This document shows positions 10,529 through 22,372 of a stretch of DNA of 64,000 bases, piece by piece. Source of the DNA: Stenocarpella maydis (lineage: Eukaryota > Ascomycota > Sordariomycetes > Diaporthales > Diaporthaceae); contig NQMI01000072.1 of assembly GCA_002270565.1 (NCBI GenBank), forward strand, positions 133,664 through 197,663, given 5' to 3'. Every line of letters starts with the position of its first letter. Position 1 is the stretch's first letter. The translations under genes were made by a program, and so were the position numbers. The notes beneath the pieces were generated by a model. The model ran no database searches. It had not been told where the DNA came from and was given only the letters and a program-made list of their open reading frames with translations.

Positions 10529-11746
10529 ATGACCAAAGCATTCGAGCGTGTCCGATTCCAGGACAGCGCGGGAGAATGGGCAGAAGAACTCCAGCGCGCT
10601 CTGTCGGCGCAAGAGGAATCAATCAACATTCGACTTTACACAAGGCCATCTATATGCCTTAGAAGATGCCGGATCATGGAACTTCCAGACGAGATACTGG
10701 TCAAGATCTTCCTCGAAGTCGCAAGCGAGAGTTCCAGACATGTTCTCGGGATTGTGAAGACGAATCGGACATGCCACAACATCGCGATCCCGTTGCTTTA
10801 CAACCGTCTCGAGCTGTTACCCGGTCGGCCCCGGACCGACATGCAGTCACTCGGCCTGTCATTCCGACGATACCCGGAGCGGCGAGGATACGCGAGCGAG
10901 GCGAAACTGCGCGGGAGTCCCGGCAGCTTCAGGTCCCTGGGCCAATTCCCCGTCCTGTTCAGCCCCGATGCTTTCCCTAATATCCGGCGGCTCCATGGGA
11001 TCCGGGTGACCGTGTCCAGCCTACAGAATTTCCTAGCCGGCGACGAGGTCTGGGCGGGGACGTCAACAATCGAGGAGCTGATATTTGAGGATTCTGAGGT
11101 CAGGATCTGGCCGGCTGGTCTGGATGCTCTGATGCGGGCTTGCAAGGTGGTAAGAAAGCTCGTCTTGCACTGGGCTCCCGGGGCCTCGGAATCGCCGTGC
11201 GACGGTACATTCCATCACAGTTCCTTGGGATCTGCCATTGCACGCCACGCAGCGACCTTGGAGACGCTCGAAATTAGACCGAATGCGTCCCAGCTAAGCG
11301 CCAAGAAGGACATAGAACCAGGGGGCCTGAGGGATCAGCTTCCTTCGTTTTCAGCACTTAAAGACCTGGCGATCCACATGGCTTGCTTCTATGATGGAGC
11401 CCAGACACCGGACAGCGTGAATGGATCACCGTTGAGTCAAAAGAGGCTAGCTGACTTCTTACCCCCCTGCCTTGAGCGGCTGGCAATCATGGGAGAACCC
11501 ACACATGCAAGCACCCTTCCGCTAAACAGAACCCAGGACTGCGTGAGCTTGAGGCTGGACATCCTTGAACTTGTGCAGGATTGTGGTCCTGGCGGGCGTT
11601 TCTCGGGTCTCAGGCTAATCCAGCTGCCGAAATGGGTGGACGACTCGGCCCAAGGACGAGATGCCGAAATGCTGGCGCAGATGAAAAGTTCGGCTGCGGA
11701 TGTCAAGGTTACTCTTGAATTCAAAGGCAAGCATCACATACCTTGA
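10529..11746 (+). CDS. F-box domain protein
   Basis: Intronless, 405 residues from the first in-frame ATG at 10529. A second start at 10676 would begin right at the F-box. The F-box lies at about residues 50-95 (starting MELPDEILVKIFLEVA, then CHNIAIPLLYNRLEL), the usual pattern of fungal F-box proteins, where a hydrophobic LPxEIL start and a TC...A.PLLY.L end are common. The remainder has leucine-spaced segments such as TIEELIF, VVRKLVLHW and LETLEIRPN, consistent with an irregular leucine-rich repeat substrate-binding region. Such proteins bind Skp1 and select targets for SCF ubiquitin ligases. The substrate cannot be told. It lies between two MFS transporters in an accessory region. Confidence 0.8.
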   Translation: MTKAFERVRFQDSAGEWAEELQRALSAQEESINIRLYTRPSICLRRCRIMELPDEILVKIFLEVASESSRHVLGIVKTNRTCHNIAIPLLYNRLELLPGRPRTDMQSLGLSFRRYPERRGYASEAKLRGSPGSFRSLGQFPVLFSPDAFPNIRRLHGIRVTVSSLQNFLAGDEVWAGTSTIEELIFEDSEVRIWPAGLDALMRACKVVRKLVLHWAPGASESPCDGTFHHSSLGSAIARHAATLETLEIRPNASQLSAKKDIEPGGLRDQLPSFSALKDLAIHMACFYDGAQTPDSVNGSPLSQKRLADFLPPCLERLAIMGEPTHASTLPLNRTQDCVSLRLDILELVQDCGPGGRFSGLRLIQLPKWVDDSAQGRDAEMLAQMKSSAADVKVTLEFKGKHHIP

Positions 11747-13117
11747 CTCTCAGCATTTGGTTCACATCAGTGATGATAACTATAGATTAACTTACCAACG
11801 TCTATTCTAGACTCATGATTGTCTCTATCTAGCCGCATAAGTGTTCAGGAATGAACGAAGAATGGGGAATGGTCGTTGTAGCTTTTCTATAAGCGGGCAC
11901 ACCTATTACCGCTGATAACACAACCTGGTTAGCACATTCTGTAAACACATCGTCGTGAGTAATAGCAGCTGTGCTCATCCATTTACAAATATGGACCACT
12001 GGAGTTTAAAGTCTTAAGTGTGCCAGTGTTGTATAGCGATCTCTTCGCTAATCCCTTCGGTGACGACAGAGAAGTGGCCCTGGTAGCGTTCAAGAGCACA
12101 GAGCGGTATACTCGAGCCGGCCGAAGACAAATCCCGCATATTAGAGAGATTTGTAATATGCTTCGACAATTGATAACCTTTGACTCTACTCGTATATCTC
12201 TAGGCGCTGATAGTAAATCTAAGAATAACCACCTAGGTAGCGACCTTTACTCCTTCCGACGTGTTATCATGTGGCAATGAGTCTCTTATGAGTTCGTGTT
12301 TGACTTTCTGTTTAATCAATGCCTCCTTGTGTAGGAGGTTGTGCCTATATAGCATACGACTATCGGAGCGGCCAGATCTCTCATCTCTCATCGCCGCTGC
12401 CCGTGCCCGTCACTTATGCGGGTGACCCTCATGTCAGCGGCTGCACATGGGATTGGTTTCAGCTCGACCGGTGTGCATATTGTCTCACTATTGTGATACC
12501 TCAGAGCTGCTGAAGTTTCGGTGTCACCCAAGGCTCAATCTTGGTTGGTTGTCCGTATTCTTGCGCTGTAAACTCGGCGCACGCGTGACTGAGCATCGGA
12601 CTCCTGAGGTCCAAGCCATGGAAGACGCAGTCAATGCTAGATCTGTGATAGGGATAGATGTGTCCCATGTGGGAGTGTCAGGACCCATGGTGCCATTGGC
12701 ATATGAGACCTCAGTCCTACTATGGCCTAAAACGGATTCAAACGGAAAACCACAGAGCGAGCCCCATTAGTGCGCCACGCAAGCGCAGAGGACGCGCAAT
12801 GTGGCACAAGCTTTCATCTATAAGAATAACGAAGCATAATGATTCAAGGGAGGAGGAAGAGGGGGCAAATTCAGTTGTATCAATCACTGCGAATATACTG
12901 CTTCTACGCTACTACTTCGCTAATTGACCACTGTGTATACTCATTCACTCTGCCTGTAACAACAACCCTTATATGAGGGATGCTCTTCGGGATCTCTCCC
13001 CACCTGATTTTGTAACAAGTTTCTCTGCTGACCGTCAAGTCTCTTTTTTCGTTTCGTGAGACATACACAGCATAAAATCTCAACATTGAAATTACCGGGA
13101 CGATTACAAACTGTACG
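11747..13117. other. Spacer, no supported gene
   Basis: No gene is supported. Open frames at 12020-12280 and 12447-12770 are short, lack family features and could be chance or relics. An ACCTAGGTA motif occurs at about 12231. The last few hundred bases should include the promoter of the downstream permease. Confidence 0.4.
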
Positions 13118-14712
13118 ATGTGCGCTGTAAATCACAGACGCAAGCCGGAGTTTTCTTCACAGCCCAGTGAGCAGCCGCCTGCAGGGTCTCAAGTTACAGA
13201 GAGGAAGCTCAGAATGAAAATTGACTTTGCAATATTTCCGATTGTCTGTTCTCCGTATCTATTTTGTTGCATTGATCGTGCAAACATAGGTTTGTTGCCC
13301 CCCAGTTGAGACGGGTTTCGGCAGTTTATACTACCGTGACGCCGACAGCTGACCTTCTGTCTGCCAAGGCAACGCAAGAATAGCTGGGCTTGAGCAAGAG
13401 CTAGGCCTCAGGGGGTATGATTTCAATATTGCCCTGACTTGCTACTCAGCTGCATATTTTCTCTTCGAGATACCCGCCAACATCTGCTGCAAGTGGATTG
13501 GCCCAGGCTGGTTCCTGCCTGGGTGTACTCTCGCATTTGGGCTTGTCTCGATCTGCACTGGACTTGTTCACACACCTGGCCAGCTCTTCGCAGTCCGCTT
13601 TTTAGTTGGCGTGTTCGAAAGCGGAATGATGCCAGGGACCGCCTACTACCTATCCCGATGGTATTGCCGCGCAGGGCTGGGTTTCCGGTTGTCATTTTAC
13701 ATCGCAATGGCACCACTCTCCGGGGCGTTCGGTGGGCTTCTGGCCTCAGCGATCCTTGGGTCGCTTGGGAAATGGCGTATGATATTCATCATAGAGGGAG
13801 CCATCACTGTTGGGCTTTCAGTCGTGGCATTCGCCCTCCTGACTGATCGCCCAGAGACTGCGCTATGGCTGTCGCCCGAGGAACGCCGGCTCGTAACCCA
13901 CCGCGTCACGTCAGAAAGGCTTGGAGGGACTGTCCTGCTTGACACGATGAACCGCAAGAGGCTTTGGCGCGGGGCCGCGAACCCCATCACTGTGGCCACC
14001 GGCTGCTTGCTCCTCATGAACAGCGTGACCGTCCAGGGGCTGGTCAACTTCTTACCCACAGTTGTTTCAACCATCTACCCGGACGCAAGCCCCACAATGC
14101 AGCAGCTCTACACGGTGCCACCCTACGCCGTCGGCGCTGTCCTGACGGTAACAGTTTCCGGCCTCTCGTGGGCACTTGACAGGCGACAGATTCTCATGAC
14201 CGCGTGTGCGCTTCCAGTCCTGGCGGGCTATGGCATTTTCCTCGGGACACTGAACGCACGGGCGCGCTACGCAGCAACCTTCTTGGTTGCCAGCACCGTG
14301 TACACCATGGGGAGCTTGACAAATGCGCAGATCAGCTGTAATGTCGTGACTGATACGGCTCGGACTGCGGTGATGGGGACAAACCTGGCCCTTGGTGCCC
14401 TCGGAGTGAGTATAGCTGCACCCTCAAATGCCGGCCTTGGAAATCTAGTAAGCTATCTAACTGTACCCCCAGGGAATTATCTCAACGTGGGCTTTTCTGC
14501 CCTTTGATTGGCCCTACTTTCCTATAGGCAACGGCCTCAACTTGGCGACTTCCAGCACGTGGTTTCTCATTGGAATTGGCATATCTGTGTGGATGAGGCT
14601 TGACAACAAACGAAGAGACTCGAGGAACTCCGAGTACGAGTTGTCTGGCTTGAGCCAGGAAGAAGTCGAGAACCTCGACTGGAAGCATCCGGATTTCAGA
14701 TGGCGGTCATGA
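13118..14712 (+). CDS. MFS transporter, allantoate/nicotinate permease type (DAL5/TNA1-like)
   Basis: Three exons, 13118-13289, 13369-14405 and 14473-14712, give 482 residues in one frame. The introns are 79 nt (GTTTGT...AAG) and 67 nt (GTGAGT...CAG). The protein matches the anion:cation symporter group of fungal MFS: DRANIGNARIAGLEQELGL after helix 1, then YDFNIALTCYSAAYFLFEIP, FLVGVFESGMMPGTAYYLSR, and near the end WAFLPFDWPYFPIGNGLNLA and the C-terminal tail LSQEEVENLDWKHPDFRWRS. Members import allantoate, nicotinate, pantothenate, tartrate and similar organic anions. The exact substrate cannot be told. The gene is intact, unlike the other MFS gene 4 kb upstream. Intron positions follow the family's conserved blocks closely, so the model is firm. 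Confidence 0.92.
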
Positions 14713-15304
14713 CCTGCGTGGTGTCTGTTCAACAATCCTGTGCACGTTTCGACCTTGAGAAACAGACGGTACAATTCATAGAGTACAGACCGTTCCGTGT
14801 TAAGATATGTGGAGTGGGACAGCTCGATGGTCTGGGCTACACAAGTGGGTAAGAGGTTCTCAGCCTTGGGGATCGCTCCGCTGTATATCCTAGTGAGGAG
14901 GCCACAAACTTATCATTCGTCGTATTGATATAATCCAATGTCGCTTAGATCCTGCTGTCTGAATATCAACGGAGCTGTGGGAACATCAATGGCTGGTTGC
15001 CAGCCCCGCATGACGCCATTCAGGCAGACAAGCTCGCACATGCAGCCAACTGCCAATCGGAACAACATTGATAGCCTCCCCTAGTGAAAGTTCTTGAACT
15101 TATTAGTTATAAAAGCGTATCCAGTCGACGTGGCCGTTGCATGCATGACTAAATCGAAGTATCCCGCCTGGCAGCTGAGATATCACCTCAGCCTATATAT
15201 ATCCAGCAGAAGTAGCCCTCTGACTTCATCTGGCCCCATGCAGCTCCTCATTCCAAACATTGACCTTGGTAGACCTACTTCATCATATACATCTTCCTTC
15301 CACC
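14713..15304. other. Intergenic, promoter of DUF1993 gene
   Basis: No gene. It contains a TATATATAT stretch at about 15195-15205, some 100 bases before the ATG at 15305, followed by a pyrimidine-rich leader, consistent with a core promoter. Confidence 0.4.
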
Positions 15305-15897
15305 ATGTCTTCTAGTGCCACATACGACTTTGTCGTGCCCCTCTTCATCAAGGGCCTCACCACATACGACCATATCCTTTCCAAGGCTGAGGCATTCGCC
15401 AAGGAGAAGGGTGTCGATGTCGACGCAACATTCTTCGAGGCACGCCTCGTTGAGGACCAGTTGCCACTGAGCTTCCAAGTGCAGAACACGGCAAAGGTCG
15501 CGCAGATCAACCTCGGCCGCCTGACTGGGGAGGAGATCACGCCCTTTGAGGCTGATGAGAAGACTGTCGCAGGCCTGCGGAAGGTGGTTCAGAAGACCCT
15601 GCAGCTGCTGAAATCTACCGATGCGAGCAAGGCGGCAGGGAAGGAAGAAAACACGATTGACCTGTAAGTTCTGCATGTCCCGGCACTCTGGTAACCATGT
15701 TTTCCGTATATCATGCAACTGACGAGTTGCATAGCCCTGCGCTCGGGAAGACGCACAAATCTACCGTCAAGGCTGCGGTATTAAACCATGGGCTCCCCAA
15801 CTTTTATTTCCACCTGGTCACGGGGTACTCCATTCTCCGTTCCAAGGGTGTGCAAGTTGGAAAAGCGGATTACCTTACCAGTTTCTTGGGACTATAA
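15305..15897 (+). CDS. DUF1993 domain protein
   Basis: Two exons, 15305-15663 and 15735-15897, joined across a 71-nt GTAAGT...ATAG intron, give 173 residues, the usual size for this family. The N-terminal half reads YDFVVPLFIKGLTTYDHIL and FFEARLVEDQLPLSFQVQN. Exon 2 supplies the conserved C-terminal block HGLPNFYFHLVTGYSILRSK and GKADYLTSFLG. DUF1993 proteins occur in bacteria and fungi as small helical proteins with a DinB-like four-helix fold and no firm function. The exon 1 frame stops just after the splice donor, so an unspliced reading would lose the most conserved part. Confidence 0.9.
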
Positions 15898-16644
15898 AAA
15901 TAGAACGGTGTCATGTTGCGGAGGAGACCACTGCTGCTAGTAGTTTGAGTCGATGGGTGAAGAGCCCACTGATTAGACGTGTTGTTAGTAAAAGGAGCCT
16001 CGGCGCACGCTAGACTAAGACCATTTCAGAAAAGAAAGGCGGTTACCGTTATCAAAGAACAAAGCACTTTGTCCAAGCATAGCGTAGAACATATCGCTTT
16101 ATTGTTCCATTACTTGATTTCTACGATCCAGCACACGAACCTGGTGGGTGAAATTGGAGATACAGCTCTGGCATGGCGCAGAGAATAATCAAATACTGAA
16201 AAACCGTAATTAATTTAGCATGAGGGATTCCAAAACTAGGGAACATTATTGCTTTGGGATTTGTTTTGTAAAGGATTACTTACCTGACTTATCTCAGTCT
16301 GACTTGTCGTCTTACTTACCCTCGCAATAATCGTATATCTGACAACGTGAGCCTGAAACAACCGAGTTAGAAGCAAAGCAGGATAGATGGGTAAAGGAAA
16401 TGATTGAAATCGGGCAACGCGGAGGCAAAGCAACAATGTAACAAAGGAACCAACACTTCGAGTGTGCTTGAGCACCTCTCCATATTGCCATCGCCAGAAC
16501 GCGGCTAAGTACTGTGGGCAAACTTGTTGCTCCTGCGACCGTAGTCGGCGTTGTTTGTGTTAGTCCTATGTGGTGCGTACCAACGGGGAGATCGTGCGCG
16601 CTTTGTGTAATCAGTACCTTCGGTCTGCTCACCCAGGCCGCTCC
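15898..16644. other. Spacer between convergent genes
   Basis: This 747-bp stretch lies between the 3' ends of the DUF1993 gene (+) and the single-pass protein gene (-). No gene is supported. It should contain both transcript ends. Confidence 0.4.
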
Positions 16645-17181
16645 CTACAGCGTAGGTGGGCTGCCTGTCAAGAGGCCTAGTAGTAATAGGGGAGAGTTCA
16701 GCCTTTCGGGGCTGAACCGCGACTCGTTGAAGTAGCTCTCGGACTCCCCGTGCACCCCGGAAATCTCGAAGTCAGAGACGACCCGAGGCACATTATTAGT
16801 ATTAGTATAGGCGGCAACGGGTCGGCCCCGAGCGTCTGTGGGCGTGGTGCCAACGGGAGAACCCAGGCCGACGAGACGGGTTTGGCGAGGCCTTTGTGAC
16901 TCATTCTCAGGAGGTGGAGCATGGCGGGGGGTAGTGTTGAGTTCAACACTACGCTCAGCCTCAAAACGGTCATCCCTTTGGTTACGCCGAAGCTTGCAGA
17001 GGCAGACGGCAAGGATGATCAACCCCACAATGGCCTTAATTGCGAGGATGAGTGCCGCATAGGCCAATCCGCGGGAGTCGGCGACTGAGGCCAGCTTTTT
17101 CACAATATCCTGCTCAGGAGTCGTAGTGGCGGTTGGAGCTGGGGTATGCCAGCCCGTAGCTGGGGTGTAGCCTGTGTCCAT
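16645..17181 (-). CDS. Hypothetical single-pass membrane protein
   Basis: Intronless, 178 residues from the ATG at 17181 (MDTGYTPATGWHTPAPTATT). A short Thr/Pro-rich N-terminus is followed by one transmembrane segment at about residues 38-63 (AYAALILAIKAIVGLIILAV), a basic stop-transfer patch (KLRRNQRDDRF) and a Pro/Ser-rich tail of about 110 residues. I recognise no family. The layout is similar to the protein at 5010-6002, but the sequences are not obviously alike. The sharp hydrophobic-then-basic boundary supports a real type I/III membrane protein. The reading frame extends nine codons upstream, but the ATG context favours 17181. Confidence 0.55.
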   Translation of the reverse strand: MDTGYTPATGWHTPAPTATTTPEQDIVKKLASVADSRGLAYAALILAIKAIVGLIILAVCLCKLRRNQRDDRFEAERSVELNTTPRHAPPPENESQRPRQTRLVGLGSPVGTTPTDARGRPVAAYTNTNNVPRVVSDFEISGVHGESESYFNESRFSPERLNSPLLLLGLLTGSPPTL

Positions 17182-18388
17182 GGTTGTTAGAAATTGGGGG
17201 GGGGGCAAAAAGAAGTCAGCAGAGAAAGCTGAGCTTAAAGATGCTCTTGGGCTTTGCAGGTACAGCAGAGAAAGAGACCTAGAATGAGAGTGCGGGAAGT
17301 GCCTGGATATTTATGCTGCAAAGGGCTTGAAAATATTTTCCATGTGCTCAAAGGGAGCTAAAGAACGTCCTCGCAATTTAGCAACAATCCCATTGTTAGT
17401 AGCATAGGTTTGGAGTCAGCTCAAAGCTGGAGAGCCTAATAACGAGAAGAGGATCAGCTACTTTAGACAATAGGATTATTTTCAGTGTAACAAAGAGCTA
17501 CCATATGTCAGGATGTGCTCTAACTAAGCATTCTAGCTAGACAATAACAAGAAAGGAGCAAAGCATCACGCCAAAACAAACTTTTAGGACAGTTCATTCA
17601 ATCATGACTTTTATAGCCTTAAAGAATATCATAAACTTAGCGACTACATTTTAATCTTCATACAGTAGAGACCGAAATGACTGTCAATATTGAAGCATTC
17701 TCAGAGAGACCAGTTTGTACAGTGCACTATTCCGTGTCTGGCCAACACCAAAGCCTGTTTTATGTCTCACAAGCAGCGTGAGACGCTTCAGACTGGCTTC
17801 AGTCACTCTTCAGGCTCTGGTGCGTCCATGGACAGCATTCCAGGGCTCCGGCGTTGTAGATAGCCGGTGACACCTACCGAATTCATTGTTATTGGTATTG
17901 TACTTCTTACCTAACGGTGGGTCTTCGACTTCGAGCGTTTACGACTTTATGAAGGGACAGCTGCAGCTCCTTTTGTTTAAGGAAATTGTGACTGGATTAC
18001 AAAAATGAAACCAACCAAGTAATATCTGTGCACGGGTTGTTCAAGGAAAAATTGCGGGTTTTAGATCGTATGAGCACAGCTGGAATTAAGCTTAATGAAA
18101 ACCTCTGTAGTAAGCAGAGCCGTACTCGCTAGACACTATCCCCTGTTGGAAACTCGTAACGTTTATAATATTTGATAACTGCATCTTCTATAACCACTAG
18201 TCAGGATGATGCATATTACCCTCCGGCAATGAGGGTCTCGTTAGGCTTGTCCCGGGGGCCTGAACTATAATTAGCCTGAGATGCCTCCTGAACGATCCAC
18301 CAAGACAAACACGTAAGCATTGACACAAGACTTCACGAACCCTCACTTGAGCAAAGAGAGTGTCCATCAACGGGGATCAAAAGCTCCA
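17182..18388. other. AT-rich spacer with an old repeat copy
   Basis: The DNA is AT-rich and has no convincing gene. It holds a degraded copy of a dispersed repeat at 17941-18040. An upstream mini-exon of the Clr5 gene could lie at 18281-18312 (ATG CCT CCT ...), joined by a 48-nt intron to 18361, but this is only an alternative model. Confidence 0.4.
17941..18040. repeat. Dispersed repeat, degraded copy (partner at 59240)
   Basis: About 100 bases align by eye with 59240-59335. Shared words in the same order include GCAGCTCCTTTT, then a GGGAATTG/GGAAATTG block, then GGATTA..AAAA, then GAAA(T/C)CAACCA. Most differences in this copy are G-to-A or C-to-T, as expected if RIP acted on it. The element type is not known. 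Confidence 0.55.
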
Positions 18389-19854
18389 ATGGCATCATCC
18401 GGTAGGCCCGAGGAAGCACAAATCGAAACAATGAGCCGGGTATCCACGGGGCAGGATCCTTCGCAGGAACCATCCCTGGATTCCACAAGCACAGCCGGGC
18501 TGGAGCAGCCAACAGTCGGCTCCGAGCCTACGGCCCGGGCCAGTCGAGCACGCACCCAAAACGGCGAATGGGACAAGTATAAACCTGTTATGAGGAGACT
18601 GTACATGGACGAAAAGAAGACTCTTGTGGAAGTGAGGGAGCATATGAGGACGCAGTACAACTTTACCGCCTCGTGGGTTTGCCCCACATCAGGGACTTGT
18701 GCTCCAGAACAGGCCTGTTAATGCGAATATGCAGGGCCAAGATGTACAAAACGCGGTTCATAGCCTGGGGCTGGCGGAAGAACATCAAGCTGACTCTGGG
18801 GCTCGACCCGAAAGAGGTGCAGCGGGACACTCCGTATGAGGTCTCTGTCAGGGCCGGAACTCGAATCCGCCTAGCCAACGGGCAACTCGTCGACACATCG
18901 CAGCTGCAAAAGCACCTCCGGCGGAAGAGGGCGTACGCGGTGGTGCCACTCACCATCGGGGTCCGGCCCCCAGATGACCATCACGTCACCGAGGCGGTCT
19001 TCGCGTACACGCGCACGTACTGCTTCGGCCGGCATGAAAGGGTGATCTCGAGTCTGACGGAAGCACTCAACACCATCACGCTCGACCAGGCGAGCACCAA
19101 TCGGTGGTTCGACTTTACGAACGGGGTCAAGGACGCCATGAGGGAGAACAACGTAAGCCAGGCGCTCGTTCTGATGCGAAGGGCGCCCGAGGAGATCACC
19201 ATCATGTTCAGGGCCCAGCCAAGCACGACGATATGCAACATCTTCATGCTAATCGTGCAGCTGAACCGCCACGCGGAGGTCGCCGGCGCCGACGCCGAGC
19301 AGTTCAGGGTCCTTCTCAAGTCGCTACTCAGGTATGCCGCGTCTCTAGGTTTCTCAGACACCCTCAGCGTGCCGAGCTCGCACCCGCTGCCTCACCTCAT
19401 GCAGAGCCTAGCTCTTGTCCCGACCGACGAGCTGCACGAGGTGGCGATCCGGGCATGGAAGGTGACGTGCCAGGCATGGGCGGAGATGGCCTTTGCCAAT
19501 TACTTCCCATCCACAATCGGCACGAGGTCGCTTTCCACGTGGCTGCGCGTCGGGCACAAGACCGAGATGGATGGCGTGTGGTTCTTCCAGTTGACAGGGT
19601 CGCTCATCGACGAGCAGCTGCAAACATACGCACAACTGTACGGCAAGCGTGACTTCCGGTATCATAACAGCCTACAGGCCAAGGTTGAGCTGTTGTTGTT
19701 CATGGACATGGCCAAGGGGGAGGATTGTTACCAAGACCCGAGGATCATAGCGTTGTACCAGCAGATGCTGGATCATGGAGCTCAAGGTGCTCTAAGAGCT
19801 GCCGCTCTGAGGTTCCTCGCAAAAGAGAGCGCCCGAAATACAGCGTACCAATAA
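18389..19854 (+). CDS. Clr5-domain protein
   Basis: Two exons, 18389-18672 and 18735-19854, joined over a 62-nt GTGGGT...GCAG intron, give 467 residues. The splice restores the Clr5 domain at about residues 59-112: EWDKYKPVMRRLYMDEKKTL, EHMRTQYNFTASAKMYKTRF, then AWGWRKNIK. Clr5 was named after a fission-yeast heterochromatin silencing factor. In filamentous fungi the domain is abundant at the N-terminus of otherwise unrelated proteins. The rest here is helical and unassigned, with TPR-like spacing but no clear repeat. The ATG at 18389 is the first in-frame ATG of the main exon. A start at 18281 through an extra 48-nt intron is possible. Role unknown, possibly DNA- or chromatin-related. Confidence 0.85.
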
Positions 19855-22372
19855 TGATGCTTCCTAAACTGGGTATTCGATTTACCAAGACTGTGAAGAC
19901 GGCACGGAAGGGACGCGTTATAAGTTAGCATGTACAATGGGGCAATAAAATAATTATTACCATGTCGCCTCGCTAAATGGCGACATTGGCCACAACTTGA
20001 ATCTGGTCGAGTTAGGCTGAGCGAGTGAATTGGCCGCCGAGTTGAATTCTGGCCGAAGGGTGATGATTACTGCACTCGGCATTGCTCGCAGTTCTGGGGC
20101 CATTCTTAGGCGTCGAGTCGGTGATGCCGTCAGGGGCGAGTGTTCACCCCTGAGCCGCTAACAGAGGTGTCCTGTTGGACTTGGGGCGACGTCGGACATG
20201 ATGGCTCGTTTGGAAGACATGGTTGACAAAGGGGTCCCGTAGCGTGCAGAGAGGGGCGCTGGCGACACCACCCAACTGTGGTGACAGCATCTATCGTGAA
20301 TTTAGAGGCGCGGTGTCGTGGTGGCACAGTGAGCAGATGTCGCCTGCATCAGGGCCCTGAAATATCACACGAGGAAATTAACTCACAAGTAGAATGTGCT
20401 TGAGTCGGATGCTGCACCCTTGGCTGGTGATGGGTGGTGAGAGCCCGGCGGCCGTGGGGGGTTGTGGCCCAAGCTGGAGAGGGCTGATGGGCCGATGTCT
20501 TGGGAGCCGAGGAGGAGGTGAGGGCGTCGGCAGGCATGGGCGTATACTGTATCCGTCTATTTAAAGCTTGCCCGGAGAGCATATGCAACAGGTGGCAGTC
20601 ACTGTTGGGGGCGATGAGGAGGTCAAGACATGATGTACAGTCCTAGGGATTGTGATGTGACAGGTGTGACGCGATGTGAATATACGGACGTACGTAGGGG
20701 ATCAAACTGTGCTGGTGCTATGTATAACGTTGACGAGCTAGTTTGGTCGCCATTCCAGTTGGTTCGCGCCCGGATTGTACCTTGTCTAGAGATGGGATTG
20801 TTCTTGGTAAGCTTTTGACGGCCCCAACTGTGCTTGATGGCATGATGGTGGCCCAGGCCGGGGATCTGTGGTCCAGAAGGCCTGCAAGGCTAGAGATGGG
20901 CCGCATGGACGTGCATAAAAGTTTCAGGGTCCAGACGTCGAGGGCGTGCAGCGCTGGCAGGTGGCTGGGGCGGCGCCACTCAGCCCGAGGCGATCGAAGG
21001 GTCACACAGACAGGGGCAGGGAGGGTAGGAAGAGAAAAGGCAACTGGTTGTGCCAGCGAGGAGAATGGCGTTGACTCAAATGTTTGATTTCGGGTGGTCG
21101 TCTGTAGGCAGGCAAGGGACTGAGATGGAGAGAACAGGTGCTCAGTCCCTATCCGCATCCTCATCGTCTTATTATCCCTCACACGCACCCGCCACCAGCA
21201 GAGCCAGGCTTTCCCACTGCCCAGCTCAGGCCTGCCTGGCCTGCACAGCCTCACACTCATACGTATCAGCCGTACTATGTGTACATGTGCAGACACTCGA
21301 GCAACTGTGCCAAGGTACATACATACATACATACATACATACATACATACATGTACGTAAGCGGACAGGCCGAGGGGTGGTGTCTGGGTGTCTTGGCTCC
21401 TTTGATGCTGACGACGACTGCACCGTTTCTTCCTCTTGTTATTGTATGCCTTGGAATAATACCTGCCCTGGTCTTGTATATGTACCGGGAACGGGGTATG
21501 AGTTGAGAGGGACAACGAGGCTCTTCAGCATCCAACCGGCTGTCGTCCTGACGGTTCCAAATCATCTCGCATTTACTTAGTATCCTCAGTAAGCCAGTCA
21601 ATCACCTGCCAAAGAGGCCACCCAATTTTCGGCCAAGCATCTGCCGGCACCCAAGGCGGGCCCCCAAGACGAGACCCAAGCCCCATCTGCGCACACGCAT
21701 CATTCAATCATTCGGATTCAGCCCATCTTTGTTGCCGCCCAGGAACAGGACCACCTGTCACCGTCTGTGCCCCAGGGTTGCAGCCCCCAGCGACCCACCT
21801 GACTTCTCGCCCGCGGCGTGCGACGTCAAACCACGTTTTGTGGTGGGAGACCTCAGACACTCGAGTTGCCCGGATGGGCCACCAGTTGAGCTGGGCTGAG
21901 TTGACCTGGGCTGGGCTGGGTCTTGTTGACATGATTTTTCATCTTGGGCTCGACGATCCTCGACGACTGATGCTGCAACCTGCATGCACCGGTCCCGACT
22001 CCCAACCACAGCAGTTCCCGACGCCAGCCCACCTGGTTTATTGATCAACCTCGTGCTTGCACACCTGCTCATACGCACTCATACATACTTGCACACATGT
22101 ACTCCGTACACATAGACACGCACACGCAGACAAGCACGCACACCTGCGGGACATGTTAACTTTGCATGCATCCTAGCAGTGCCACCATCCTTAACAAGGA
22201 ACCTTGCTTGTTTACTTACAATACGGCCGGCCTGGGTTTAAATCCATCCCATTGTGAGATTTGATCTCACCCTCGGCCTCATCCACACCAGACAACTACT
22301 TGAGCATCCTCATTCTGCCTCTTCACCCCAGGCCTGGCAGCTCTCAACATCCCCCCCCCCTTCTCCCCAGCC
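19855..22372. other. Long spacer with simple repeats
   Basis: No gene is supported in 2.5 kb. It contains an ACAT microsatellite (21317-21352), CA-rich stretches near 22080-22145 and a TACTCCGTAC palindrome at 22100-22109. A 265-codon minus-strand frame (20718-21515) runs through the microsatellite and looks like chance. The C-rich run just upstream of 22373 (about 22350-22370) is probably the leader of the DUF1769 gene. Confidence 0.45.
21317..21352. repeat. ACAT tetranucleotide microsatellite
   Basis: Nine perfect tandem copies of ACAT. Confidence 0.95.

Noticed and set aside
1..20000. Calling 1-20 kb a complete Starship element
   Set aside because: The only recombinase is dead, and no terminal repeats, target-site duplication or empty-site comparison is available.
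20718..21515. A 265-codon minus-strand frame
   Set aside because: It reads through the ACAT microsatellite (CMYV repeats) and has no domain, splice logic or family character.
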